From an uncultured Bradyrhizobium sp. (lineage in GTDB: Bacteria > Pseudomonadota > Alphaproteobacteria > Rhizobiales > Xanthobacteraceae), in NCBI RefSeq assembly GCF_936943645.1, contig NZ_CAKZJO010000052.1:1-64000 (forward strand): a stretch of 64,000 nucleotides of DNA, read 5' to 3'. The notes under the pieces are model-generated. The model did no database searches. It worked only from the letters and a program-made list of their open reading frames with translations, and had not been told where the DNA came from. Position 1 is the first letter of the stretch. Each line of letters begins with the position of its first letter. The position numbers were made by a program, and so were the translations under genes. Below, piece after piece: positions 1 to 7,624 of the stretch.

Positions 1-124
1 TGAAGATGATCAGCAGCACCAGCATCACGTCGATGAACGGCGTGACGTTGATCTCATGGGTGACGTCGAGATCGTCGGCGACGCCGCGCGACCCGAGCTT
101 CGATCCGCCGAGCTTTGCGGCCAT
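1..124 (-). CDS. exbD: ExbD, biopolymer transport protein (partial, 3' end outside window)
   Basis: Only the first 41 codons are present; the gene runs off the left edge. The peptide begins MAAKLGGSKLGSRG and continues through INVTPFIDVMLVLLIIF, the membrane helix of ExbD/TolR proteins with the conserved Asp (in FIDVMLVLL) that takes part in proton-driven energy transfer to TonB. The ATG lies 3 bp downstream of the exbB stop, so the two genes are translationally close. The cluster order suggests it energises the HmuR haem receptor. A tonB gene would be expected just beyond the edge, but it cannot be seen. The family call is secure; the length and C-terminal periplasmic part cannot be judged. 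Confidence 0.93.
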   Translation of the reverse strand, partial: MAAKLGGSKLGSRGVADDLDVTHEINVTPFIDVMLVLLIIF

Positions 125-127
125 CGC

Positions 128-904
128 CTACTCCGCCGCTCGCGCCAGGCGAAATTCCCTGTGGTCACGCTGCCGGCTCACCAGCAGCATGAGCTGTGCC
201 GAGGCGTCGCCGAGCAGTGCGCGGTAATTGGCAATGCCGCGGACGAGGTGATTGTAGATCACGACCGCCGGGATCGCCGCGACGAGCCCGAGCGCGGTGG
301 CGAGCAGCGCTTCTGCGATGCCGGGCGCGACCACCGCAAGGCTGGTGGTGTGGCTCTCGGAGATGCCGATGAAGGAATTCATGATGCCCCAGACGGTGCC
401 GAACAGGCCGACGAAAGGCGCGGTGGCGCCGATGGTCGCGAGCACGCCGGTACCGCGCGCGATCCGCCGCGACATCGCCGCCTCGACCCGCTCCAGCCGC
501 AGCGCGACACGTTCCTGGAGGCCGTCGTCGAGCACACCGCCAGAGAGCTCGGCCTCCCGTGCACAGGACTGGATGAGCTGGGCGACGGCGTCGTGGGCAT
601 CACCCGCGCGCGCGGCTGCCTCGGCCAGCTTGATGTTGCCTTCGAGCACGCGGGTTCGTCGCAAGGCAAGCGCGCCCTTGCGGCGCAACTCGACGGATTT
701 GGCCAACCACACCGTCCACGTCGCCAGCGAGGCAACGGCGAGCCCCACCATCACCGTCTTCACGACGATATCGGCGCCGAGGAACATGCCCCAGGGTGAT
801 AGATTACGCGGCAACAACGCCTCGTCGATCGCAAAGGCCGGCGCCGGCGCGAGCACCAGCGCGATTGTTAGGATCACATGCCGAAGCCCAAACTTGCCCT
901 GCAT
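128..904 (-). CDS. exbB: ExbB, TonB-system energiser (MotA/TolQ/ExbB family)
   Basis: 258 residues. An N-terminal signal-like helix (residues about 8-25, ending APAFA) is followed by a transmembrane segment near residues 45-68. A cytoplasmic stretch follows, and then the typical MotA/TolQ/ExbB core: APFVGLFGTVWGIMNSF and a last helix with EALLATALGLVAAIPAVV. These are the family's signature regions. ExbB forms the inner-membrane pentamer that, with ExbD, uses the proton gradient to drive TonB. It sits 27 bp after hutX and 3 bp before exbD on the same strand, so it is most likely in one transcript with the haem genes. The start is an ATG with GGGAG about 6 bases upstream. Confidence 0.95.
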   Translation of the reverse strand: MQGKFGLRHVILTIALVLAPAPAFAIDEALLPRNLSPWGMFLGADIVVKTVMVGLAVASLATWTVWLAKSVELRRKGALALRRTRVLEGNIKLAEAAARAGDAHDAVAQLIQSCAREAELSGGVLDDGLQERVALRLERVEAAMSRRIARGTGVLATIGATAPFVGLFGTVWGIMNSFIGISESHTTSLAVVAPGIAEALLATALGLVAAIPAVVIYNHLVRGIANYRALLGDASAQLMLLVSRQRDHREFRLARAAE

Positions 905-931
905 CCTGATCTCCCGACAGGTTGAAGCGAA

Positions 932-1441
932 CTACGCCGCGGACGCGATCCGGTCCGCGAGCTGCCGGAACCGCACCAGCTGATCCGTCCGCAGCGCCCT
1001 TGTTTCGTCGCGGCCGACGAACACCTTGAACATGATGCCGCCGTCGGCGTTGAGGAAAGCGACGAAGGCGGACGTCTTGCCCATGAAGGGGCGCTCGACG
1101 AAGGCGACGCCCGCGCAGCGTTCGTGGCGAAGATGGCCGTGCAGGCCCTTCGGCTGCATCAGGTTGAAATAGCCGCGGCCGACCTCGCCGGCGGGCACGG
1201 TGCCGGTGAACTCGAAGATCGCATCGTCCGTGTGCACGATCAGTGTGACCTCCCCCCACGCCGCGATGTCCTGCATGGCGGCGACAAAGTGCTCGCCGCC
1301 ACCCATGCGCACCATCGATGACGGCAGCGCCTCGATCACCGCGCGCGGGGTGACGTTGCGCTCGCGCGCGACGTCCTCGATCACCGCCCCCGGATTGTCG
1401 GCCATATACGCTTTGAGATCGGCGAGATCGGTGCTCAGCAT
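932..1441 (-). CDS. hutX: HutX-family haem-utilisation cytosolic carrier
   Basis: 169 residues, the usual length for the HutX/HuvX (ChuX-like) family. These proteins bind haem in the cytosol and pass it to degrading enzymes or to storage. Recognisable blocks are the N-terminal VARERNVTPRAVIEALP helix, GEVTLIVHTDDAIFEFTG, and GYFNLMQPKGLHGHLR, which carries the conserved His pair region. The ATG is preceded by GAGGAG at a 6-base distance, which supports this start. It lies 27 bp downstream of hmuQ and 27 bp upstream of exbB, in the same orientation, as part of the leftward hmuR operon. HutX is the family name; in Bradyrhizobium it has also been annotated simply as a haem utilisation protein. 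Confidence 0.9.
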   Translation of the reverse strand: MLSTDLADLKAYMADNPGAVIEDVARERNVTPRAVIEALPSSMVRMGGGEHFVAAMQDIAAWGEVTLIVHTDDAIFEFTGTVPAGEVGRGYFNLMQPKGLHGHLRHERCAGVAFVERPFMGKTSAFVAFLNADGGIMFKVFVGRDETRALRTDQLVRFRQLADRIASAA

Positions 1442-1468
1442 GTCCGGCTCCTCTCCTGCATCATCGAC

Positions 1469-1801
1469 TTAGGCCGCCGCGGCCTTGCGCTCGCTCTGGA
1501 TCACCTCGAAGCCCTCGAACTTGGGATGGCCGAGATAGAGGCTCTCGCCGGTCCTGTTGTCGGCACGGGCGTGCGCGCGGCGGAATTCCTCCGAACGCGT
1601 CCAGGCTTCGAACGCGGCCTTGTCGACCCAGCTGGTGTGCGACGAATAGAGCGTGTGGTCCTCGGCCTCCGGCCCCTTCAGCAGATGAAACTCGACGAAA
1701 CCCGGCATGCTGCCGAGATAGGATTCGCGGGTGGCCCAGACAGTTTCGAACGCGGTCTCCGCGCCCTTTTTCACCTGGAAACGATTCATGGCGATGAACA
1801 T
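1469..1801 (-). CDS. hmuQ: HmuQ-like haem-degrading monooxygenase (ABM/IsdG fold)
   Basis: 110 residues of the antibiotic-biosynthesis-monooxygenase (ABM) fold. The start MFIAMNRFQVKKG, the central WATRESYLGSMPGFVEFHLLKG and SSHTSWVDKAAFEAWTRSEEFRRAHA match the IsdG/HmuQ type that opens the haem ring and releases iron. Bradyrhizobium has two described enzymes of this kind, HmuQ and HmuD. The position between hmuR and exbB argues for HmuQ. The ATG at 1801 has AAGGAG 8 bases upstream; a TTG one codon earlier is less likely. A 98-bp gap separates it from hmuR. The Asn near the N-terminus (NRF) and the Trp in the SSHTSW segment correspond to catalytic positions in IsdG relatives, by inference. 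Confidence 0.88.
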   Translation of the reverse strand: MFIAMNRFQVKKGAETAFETVWATRESYLGSMPGFVEFHLLKGPEAEDHTLYSSHTSWVDKAAFEAWTRSEEFRRAHARADNRTGESLYLGHPKFEGFEVIQSERKAAAA

Positions 1802-1899
1802 CAAAGTGTCTCCTTCTGATCAAAACGGAACACGCCGAAGCCGCGCTGGAGCATCAGCGCGGCCCGGCTGAAGTTTGCGGTGTTGCGATGCGCCGTGCC

Positions 1900-4251
1900 T
1901 TACGCACCTCCAAAGTGGATCTTCATGCCGGCTTTGTAGACCCTGCCCGGCCCCGGGCTCGACCACAGCACGTCGTTCTGCGTGGTGCCGTCGGTCGACG
2001 TGCCGGGAATGGCGTAAGGCCGGTAGTACTGGTTCAGGAGATTGTCGATCGACGCCGAGAACACGATGTCCTTGGTTGCGTTGTAGGTCATGTACAGATT
2101 GACCAGTTCGTACCCGGTCGCCGGCAGATAGCCCGCCGGCACATCGTTGTTGGCGCCGTACGAAGCCCACTGTGCCGACAGGATCATGGTGCGATCGAGC
2201 AGGCGGACACCACCTGTCGTGACGACCTTGCGCGGGGTGATGGTCGCAAGCCCGACATTGGTGACGGCGTTCTTGCCCTGGATGTAATGGCCCGCGACGC
2301 CGACGAACCAGTCGCCGGCATCGTACATCGTCTCCGCCTCGAAGCCCTGGATGCGGGCCTGCGCGATGTTCTGGTACTGGTAGAACTGGCTGAACGAGCC
2401 GAACGGCGGCACCGCGACCGGAGCGGAGGCGACGAGGTCGATGTAGTCGGAAACGTCGTTGCGGAACAGGTTGATCTTGCCGCGGAAGGAGTCGTTGGCG
2501 CTGAAGATGTTGTCGTACTTCAGGTTGATGCCGACTTCCTTGTTCTTGCCGACTTCGGGGCGAAGATTCGGATTGGGCAGGAAGCAGAACAGGCCGACGG
2601 TGCCGTCGGGACAGGGGAAGAAGGCCGGCCCGCCACCGGTTGCGTGCGCACCTGAGATCACCGTCTCCGTGATCGACGGAGCGCGATAGCCCTCGGCGTA
2701 GCTGACATAGGGCTGGAAGCCGGCGACCGGCGTCACGCCGAGCGTGATCTTCGGCGAGAAGCGGTCGCCGCTGCCGTTGGTCTTGCCCGATTCCAGATCG
2801 TAGCGGTCGTAGCGGATCGCGCTCACCGCCTCGAACCAGGTGCTGTAGTTCTGCTTCAACTGCAGGAATCCGCCCGACACGGTGCGGATGCCACTCGGCG
2901 TGGTGATGTTGGAGTTGCCGCGGCTGTCGGTCGTGATCACGTCGTCCTGGAACGCATCGAAGCCGACGGTGACGGCATTGCGCCAGTCGCCGACATTGAA
3001 GCGCGTGGTATTGTTGGCGTCGATGCCGTAGGTGTTCAGGACATAGCCGCGCTTGTCGCCGACGCAGCCCGAGATGTTGTTGCCGAAATTGCCGGTGCCG
3101 CACAGGGCCGCGCCCGACGTCGAATAGTGATAGGTCTTGGTCTGGTCGTTGTCGACACGGTTGCCGTAGACCGACATGTGCCAGTCGAACAGATTGTCGC
3201 TCGGCAACGAATAATTCCAGGTGATCGTGCCGGTGTAGTTCTTGGCGTCGGAGGCGTAGACCGACGAGCCCTGATAGAGCGCGCGCTGCGCCGCCGTCGC
3301 GACCGGCCCCCTGTTGAACTGGCCGATATCGTATTGATAGTCCTGGAAGATGGCGCCGAACTTGACCTCGTGACCGAGGGCGGGACGCACCGTGAGCTTC
3401 ATCAGGCCGCTCTCGACCTGGTTGCCGGTGTTGCCGATCTCGGTGCCGTTGCCGTCCTTGTAATTGCCTTGCGTGCGGTAAACCGCGCCGCCGAAGATGT
3501 CGACGTCGGGCGTGGCGCGCACGCCGCCGAACACCGAGCCGAGACCACGATTGTTGTTGGAGCCGTAGGAGCCCGAGAGATCGACGCCCCAGCGCTCGCC
3601 CGGGCGCAGCACGTCCTCGATGTCCTTGGTGCGGAACGAGACGAGGCCACCGATTGCACCGGAACCGTAGATGTTGGCGGTCGGGCCGCGCACGACGTCG
3701 ACACCGCCGACCAGCTCGGGATCAAGGAAAAAGGAGCCGCTCGCATTGTGGCCGGTGCGCTGGTAGTTCTGCCGGGCACCATCCACGACCACGGCGACGC
3801 GCCCGAACTCCTGCAAGCCGCGAATGTTGATGACCGTCGCAGGATCGTCGCCGCGCTCCTGGAACGACACGCCGGGAATGGCGTAGAAGATATCCGACAG
3901 CCGGTTCGGCTGCAGCCCCTGGATCTTGTCGAGCGTCACCGTGCTGACCGGGGCGAGCGAGTCGATTGCACGCTCCTCGATCTTCGTTGCCGCAACCGTA
4001 ATCGCGTCGAGTGTCTGCACGGGCGCAACCCCGCCGGCCTGTGCGCGCGCGTTCATGACTTCGGGCGTCGCCTGCTGCACGACCTGCGGCTTGGCCTGCT
4101 TGCGCCTGGCCTGCTTCGGCCGTTCCGAGGACGCGCTTTCGGCTTGCGGCGATGCAGTCTGCGCAAGACTGCTCTCCGTCGTCATTGCCGCGATTGAAAC
4201 CACCGACGCGCCCAAAATCAGGGCGCGCGAATACCTAGCCCCGTCAGCCAT
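1900..4251 (-). CDS. hmuR: HmuR, TonB-dependent outer-membrane haem receptor
   Basis: About 783 residues. An N-terminal signal peptide (roughly residues 1-30, ending SSLA-Q) and a Pro/Ala/Lys-rich spacer come first. A TonB-box-like start of the mature region (LDAITVAATKIEE) and the plug domain follow: LDKIQGLQPNRLSDIFYAIPGVS, RGLQEFGRVAVVVDG and RGPTANIYGSGAIGG. The rest is a 22-strand barrel. SYAEGYRAPS and NPNLRPEVGKNKE are the FRAP-like and NPNL segments shared by haem/haemoglobin receptors. The C-terminus ends in an aromatic-containing beta strand (VYKAGMKIHFGGA). ATG 4251 is preferred over GTG 4269 because it immediately precedes the hydrophobic signal. Expression is expected to be iron-controlled through the element at 4415-4431. 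Confidence 0.95.
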   Translation of the reverse strand: MADGARYSRALILGASVVSIAAMTTESSLAQTASPQAESASSERPKQARRKQAKPQVVQQATPEVMNARAQAGGVAPVQTLDAITVAATKIEERAIDSLAPVSTVTLDKIQGLQPNRLSDIFYAIPGVSFQERGDDPATVINIRGLQEFGRVAVVVDGARQNYQRTGHNASGSFFLDPELVGGVDVVRGPTANIYGSGAIGGLVSFRTKDIEDVLRPGERWGVDLSGSYGSNNNRGLGSVFGGVRATPDVDIFGGAVYRTQGNYKDGNGTEIGNTGNQVESGLMKLTVRPALGHEVKFGAIFQDYQYDIGQFNRGPVATAAQRALYQGSSVYASDAKNYTGTITWNYSLPSDNLFDWHMSVYGNRVDNDQTKTYHYSTSGAALCGTGNFGNNISGCVGDKRGYVLNTYGIDANNTTRFNVGDWRNAVTVGFDAFQDDVITTDSRGNSNITTPSGIRTVSGGFLQLKQNYSTWFEAVSAIRYDRYDLESGKTNGSGDRFSPKITLGVTPVAGFQPYVSYAEGYRAPSITETVISGAHATGGGPAFFPCPDGTVGLFCFLPNPNLRPEVGKNKEVGINLKYDNIFSANDSFRGKINLFRNDVSDYIDLVASAPVAVPPFGSFSQFYQYQNIAQARIQGFEAETMYDAGDWFVGVAGHYIQGKNAVTNVGLATITPRKVVTTGGVRLLDRTMILSAQWASYGANNDVPAGYLPATGYELVNLYMTYNATKDIVFSASIDNLLNQYYRPYAIPGTSTDGTTQNDVLWSSPGPGRVYKAGMKIHFGGA

Positions 4252-4414
4252 ATCAGCCCCAGCCTGCACTTCACTTTAAATTCGGAGTCTTGGCTGGCGT
4301 GCGCTCGCAACGCGAACGACTGGCTGGCTGATTGTCTCGACAAGCGGGCAAGTCGCCCGCCGCCATAATTGGTTACGTGGCAACACTCTGGCGGTCAATG
4401 TCACAAGGTTGCAG

Positions 4415-4431
4415 TTTATATCGATTGTAAA
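4415..4431. promoter_or_regulatory. Iron control element (ICE) / Irr-box candidate between hmuR and hmuP-hmuTUV
   Basis: The sequence TTTATATCGATTGTAAA matches 11 of 14 defined positions of the Irr-box form TTTAGAA-N3-TTCTAAA and is itself a near-palindrome. It sits in the divergent hmuR/hmuP intergenic region, where an ICE is described in B. japonicum. Irr together with the coactivator HmuP activates haem-uptake genes there under iron limitation. The distance to the hmuR ATG is about 165 bp and to the first hmuP ATG about 80 bp. A GC-rich palindrome (GCGGGC-N5-GCCCGC at 4344-4360) lies on the hmuR side and could be a leader hairpin. Confidence 0.7.
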
Positions 4432-4511
4432 TCGCAGCCGTTGGAATGCGCTTCGTGCCGCTTGTACAAACAGGCGGCACTCCAGGACTACGAAAGCGCA
4501 TCACACCCCAC

Positions 4512-4718
4512 ATGTCAGCAACGTCCGCAGACAACGACGGCAACGCGACAGGGTCGGCAGGAAGCCCTTCTGCGACAACGAGAACCCTCACCATGCGTGG
4601 CAGCCGGATCGACAGCCGCGAGCTGTTTGCGGCCGAACGCGAGATCATCATCGCGCATGGCGAGGATAACTACCGGCTTCGCCTGACCTCGCAGAACAAG
4701 CTGATCCTGACGAAGTAA
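4512..4718 (+). CDS. hmuP: HmuP / HemP family small protein, coactivator of haem-uptake genes
   Basis: 68 residues from ATG 4512, or 41 from ATG 4593. The C-terminal core EREIIIAHGEDNYRLR followed by LTSQNKLILTK is the complete HemP signature. In B. japonicum the member of this family, HmuP, works with Irr to activate hmuR and hmuTUV; in other bacteria the gene is called hemP. The N-terminal 27 residues (Ser/Thr/Gly-rich) are not conserved in the family, so the shorter start cannot be excluded, and neither start has a strong ribosome site. The stop is 6 bp before hmuT, so the gene leads the rightward hmuTUV operon. Confidence 0.88.
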   Translation: MSATSADNDGNATGSAGSPSATTRTLTMRGSRIDSRELFAAEREIIIAHGEDNYRLRLTSQNKLILTK

Positions 4719-4724
4719 TACGCA

Positions 4725-5678
4725 ATGGCATTTTGTCGCACCCTCGCCCGCCTCCTGCTCTCCAGCGCAATCGCGCTCGCATCCGCCGCGCACGCCGCCG
4801 GCATCACCGTGCATGACGCGCGCAATCGCGAGATCATCGTTGCCGATGCCGCGCGCACGGTCTCGATCGGCGGCGCCATCACCGAGATCCTCTATGCGCT
4901 CGGGCTCGAGAGCCGGCTGGTCGGTGTCGACACCACGAGCCTCTATCCGGCAACTGCGCTGCAGGACAAACCCAATGTCGGCTACATGCGCCAGATCTCC
5001 GCCGAAGGCGTGCTGGGCCTCAATCCCACCCTGATCCTGGCGATCCAGGGCGCAGGGCCGCGCGAGACCATGGACATCCTGGAAACGGCGAAAGTGCCGC
5101 TGGTGCTGGTGCCCGACACTTTCACCGAGGCCGGCCTGATCGAGAAGATCAAGCTGGTCGGCCACGCCATGGGTGTCGATGCGCGCGCCGCATGCCTGAG
5201 CGCGGCGGTCGGCGCCGACCTTGCGCAGCTCGGTGCCCTGCGCGCCAGGGTGACCAAGCCGGTGCGGGTGATGTTCGTGATGTCGCTGCAGAACGGGCGA
5301 GCACTGGTGGCCGGCCGCAAGACAGCGGCCGAGGAGATCATTCGGCTCGCCGGCGCCACCAACGCCATCGACGATTTCGACGGCTACAAGATCATCGGTG
5401 ACGAAGCGATCGCCGCGGCAAGACCCGACGTCGCGCTGTCGATCGAACGCGGCAAGGACTCGCTTCCGGCCGAGGCGATCTATGCCCATCCCGGCTTTGC
5501 CTTGACGCCGGTTGCGGCCAACAAGAGCTTCATCACCATGGACGGGCTCTATCTGCTCGGCTTCGGACCGCGGACGGCGTCGGCCGCGCACGATCTCTCG
5601 GCACGGCTCTATCCGGCACTGGCCGAGCGGGGCGATGGATTCACGTCGGCGCTGCCGGCGGCGAATTGCCGGCAATGA
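4725..5678 (+). CDS. hmuT: HmuT, periplasmic haem-binding protein of ABC importer
   Basis: 317 residues with a clear Sec signal (LARLLLSSAIALASAAHA-A). The mature part is a type III (cluster A-II) periplasmic binding protein: ITVHDARNREIIV, then VSIGGAITEILYALGLESRLVGVDTTSLYP, then VGYMRQISAEGVLGLNPTLILA. The Tyr in VGYMRQ is at the position used for haem-iron coordination in HmuT/ShuT relatives. The C-terminal lobe has VALSIERGKDSLPAE and ITMDGLYLLGFGPRT. The stop overlaps the hmuU start by ATGA, indicating coupling. It takes haem delivered by HmuR across the outer membrane and passes it to HmuUV. Confidence 0.95.
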   Translation: MAFCRTLARLLLSSAIALASAAHAAGITVHDARNREIIVADAARTVSIGGAITEILYALGLESRLVGVDTTSLYPATALQDKPNVGYMRQISAEGVLGLNPTLILAIQGAGPRETMDILETAKVPLVLVPDTFTEAGLIEKIKLVGHAMGVDARAACLSAAVGADLAQLGALRARVTKPVRVMFVMSLQNGRALVAGRKTAAEEIIRLAGATNAIDDFDGYKIIGDEAIAAARPDVALSIERGKDSLPAEAIYAHPGFALTPVAANKSFITMDGLYLLGFGPRTASAAHDLSARLYPALAERGDGFTSALPAANCRQ

Positions 5679-6766
5679 GCGTGGTGATCGGGACCGAAGT
5701 GCGCCGCTCGGGACGACGCGCCGGCGTCGGACGGCCGTCCGCATCATTGACGATCTTTCTCCTGATGGCGGTGCTCGCGGTCATCGCCATCGTCGCACTG
5801 ACGCTCGGCGCCGCCGGCATCCCTCTCTCCCGCCTGCCTGCCGCGCTCGGGCTATCAGGCGAAAGCACGGCCATGACGGCCCGCGACCAGCTCGTGCTGT
5901 GGTCGATCCGCGTCCCCCGGATCGTGGCGACAGCCATGGTCGGTGGCCTGCTCGCGGCAGCCGGCGCGATCATGCAGGGACTGTTTCGCAATCCGCTCGC
6001 CGATCCTGCTCTGGTCGGCGTCTCCAGCGGCGGCGCGCTGGCAGCCGCCAGCGCGATCGTGTTCACCGATTCACGCTTCGGCGAGGCGCTGCGCTTCCTG
6101 CAGACCGAGCTGCTGCCGCTCGCGGCCTTCGCGGGATCGCTGGCCACGACCGCGATCCTCTACGGCGTCTCGAGCCGCTCGGGACGCACCTCGATCGCGA
6201 TCTTCCTGCTCGCCGGCGTCGCCATCACCGCCATCGCCAATGCCGGCATCGGGCTTCTCGTCTTCGTTGCCGACGACCGCCAGCTCCGCGACATTACATT
6301 CTGGATGCTGGGCTCGATGAGCGGCGTGACCTGGATCAAGGCCGCGGTGCTCGCGCCGGTCCTTGTCGTCGCGGTGATCGCCTGCGGCTTCATCGCGCGC
6401 GGCCTCGATCTTCTGGTGCTCGGGGAGGCCGACGCCTTTCATGGCGGCGTCGATGTCGAGCGCCTGAAGCGGATCTCGATCGTCATGGTCTCCGCCATGA
6501 CCGGCGTCGCGGTCTCGATCAGCGGCGTCATCGGCTTCGTCGGCATCGTCGTACCGCATCTGCTCCGCCTCGTCATTGGGCCTGCGCACCAGCTGCTGTT
6601 GCCGGCCTCGATCCTGCTTGGCGCGATCCTGATGGTCGGCGCCGACACGCTGGCACGCACGATCGTGGCGCCCGCGGAGATGCCGATCGGCATCCTGACC
6701 GCGGCGGTCGGAGCGCCGGTCTTTCTCTTCATCCTGCTGCGCCAGTGCGGGCTCGCTTCGCTATGA
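5675..6766 (+). CDS. hmuU: HmuU, haem ABC transporter permease (FecCD family)
   Basis: About 363 residues, a FecCD/BtuC-type permease with roughly ten hydrophobic segments. Diagnostic stretches are LWSIRVPRIVATAMVGGLLAAAG, FRNPLADPALVGVSSGGALAA, TFWMLGSMSGVTW and the last loop GVIGFVGIVVPHLLRLVIGPAHQ, which contacts the ATPase. ATG 5675 overlaps the hmuT stop (ATGA); an in-frame TTG at 5666 is less likely. The stop again overlaps the hmuV ATG (ATGA). This gives a tightly coupled T-U-V operon. Confidence 0.95.
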   Translation: MSVVIGTEVRRSGRRAGVGRPSASLTIFLLMAVLAVIAIVALTLGAAGIPLSRLPAALGLSGESTAMTARDQLVLWSIRVPRIVATAMVGGLLAAAGAIMQGLFRNPLADPALVGVSSGGALAAASAIVFTDSRFGEALRFLQTELLPLAAFAGSLATTAILYGVSSRSGRTSIAIFLLAGVAITAIANAGIGLLVFVADDRQLRDITFWMLGSMSGVTWIKAAVLAPVLVVAVIACGFIARGLDLLVLGEADAFHGGVDVERLKRISIVMVSAMTGVAVSISGVIGFVGIVVPHLLRLVIGPAHQLLLPASILLGAILMVGADTLARTIVAPAEMPIGILTAAVGAPVFLFILLRQCGLASL

Positions 6767-7578
6767 GCGCCGTGATCGAGGCGCGCTCTCTAGGCAAACG
6801 CGCGGGACGCGCGACGCTGCTCGATGGCGTTAGCCTTTCGGTTGCGGCCGGCGAGATGGTTGCCATCATCGGCCCGAACGGCGCCGGCAAATCGACGCTG
6901 CTGCGGCTGCTCTCCGGCGATCTCCGGCCGAACGCCGGCGAGGTGCGCCTGAAGCAGCGCGATATCGCCAGCTTCACGCCGCGCGAGCTCGCCGCGCGCC
7001 GCGCCATGCTGTCCCAGCACATCAACGTCACCTTCCCCTTCACGGTCGAGGAGATCGTGCTGATGGGCGCGGGCGAACGCAGTGCGCGCGAAGCCGGCAT
7101 GCTCGTCGGCACGGCCCTGGAGGAAGTCGGACTTGCCCATTTCCGCGAACGGCAGTTGCCGACGCTGTCAGGCGGCGAGCAACAGCGCGCTCATTTCGCC
7201 CGCGTGCTGGTGCAGCTCGCCTGCGGCGAGGCCGAGCATGGTCCGGGGCTGCTGCTGCTGGACGAACCGACCTCGAGCCTCGACCTGCGCCACCAGATCG
7301 ACCTCGTCGAGGCCGCGCGTCGCCGCGCTGGCCACGGTACCGCGGTCATCGCGATCCTGCACGACCTCAACCTTGCGATCCGCTTCGCCGACCGGCTCAT
7401 CATATTGGCCGGCGGCAAGCTCGCCGCCGACGGCCCACGCGCGGACATCGTCACGCGCCAGACCATCCGCGAGATCTTCGAGATCGACGCCGTCGTTCAC
7501 CAGGCCGACGACGGCGTGCCTTATGTGCTGCCGCAGTCGATGCAGGCGATGGCGCAAGCTGAACTGCCGCCGCGGTGA
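6763..7578 (+). CDS. hmuV: HmuV, haem ABC transporter ATPase
   Basis: 271 residues. Walker A is GPNGAGKST (about residues 38-46), the Q-loop is in RAMLSQHINVTFPFTVEEIV, the signature is LSGGEQQRAHFARVL, Walker B is LLLLDEPTSSLD and the switch His is in ILHDLNLAIRFADR. The phrase VLVQLACGEAEHGPG between signature and Walker B is a loop typical of the haem/Fe-siderophore subfamily. It is the last gene of the operon and is followed by a GC-rich hairpin, then by the convergent MuiA-like gene. Confidence 0.95.
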   Translation: MSAVIEARSLGKRAGRATLLDGVSLSVAAGEMVAIIGPNGAGKSTLLRLLSGDLRPNAGEVRLKQRDIASFTPRELAARRAMLSQHINVTFPFTVEEIVLMGAGERSAREAGMLVGTALEEVGLAHFRERQLPTLSGGEQQRAHFARVLVQLACGEAEHGPGLLLLDEPTSSLDLRHQIDLVEAARRRAGHGTAVIAILHDLNLAIRFADRLIILAGGKLAADGPRADIVTRQTIREIFEIDAVVHQADDGVPYVLPQSMQAMAQAELPPR

Positions 7579-7588
7579 AGGCGCGCTC

Positions 7589-7612
7589 CCTCGCCCCGCA
7601 AGCGGGGCGAGG
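7589..7612. terminator. GC hairpin between convergent hmuV and muiA-like gene
   Basis: Perfect 11-bp arms CCTCGCCCCGC and GCGGGGCGAGG with only AA between them, lying 10 bp after the hmuV stop and 12 bp before the end of the convergent gene. There is no T-run, so it is better described as a bidirectional stem-loop than as a classical intrinsic terminator. A close variant (CCTCTCCCCGC) occurs at 28420-28444, so this may be a dispersed short palindrome. Confidence 0.5.
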
Positions 7613-7624
7613 TGAAGAGCCTCC

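Noticed and set aside
3127..4197. A 356-codon plus-strand open frame
   Set aside because: Antisense to hmuR, which has complete receptor motifs.
5512..6762. N-terminal extension of the hmuV frame back to 5512
   Set aside because: The extension is Arg-rich shadow of hmuT/hmuU; the true start is the ATG at 6763 overlapping the hmuU stop.
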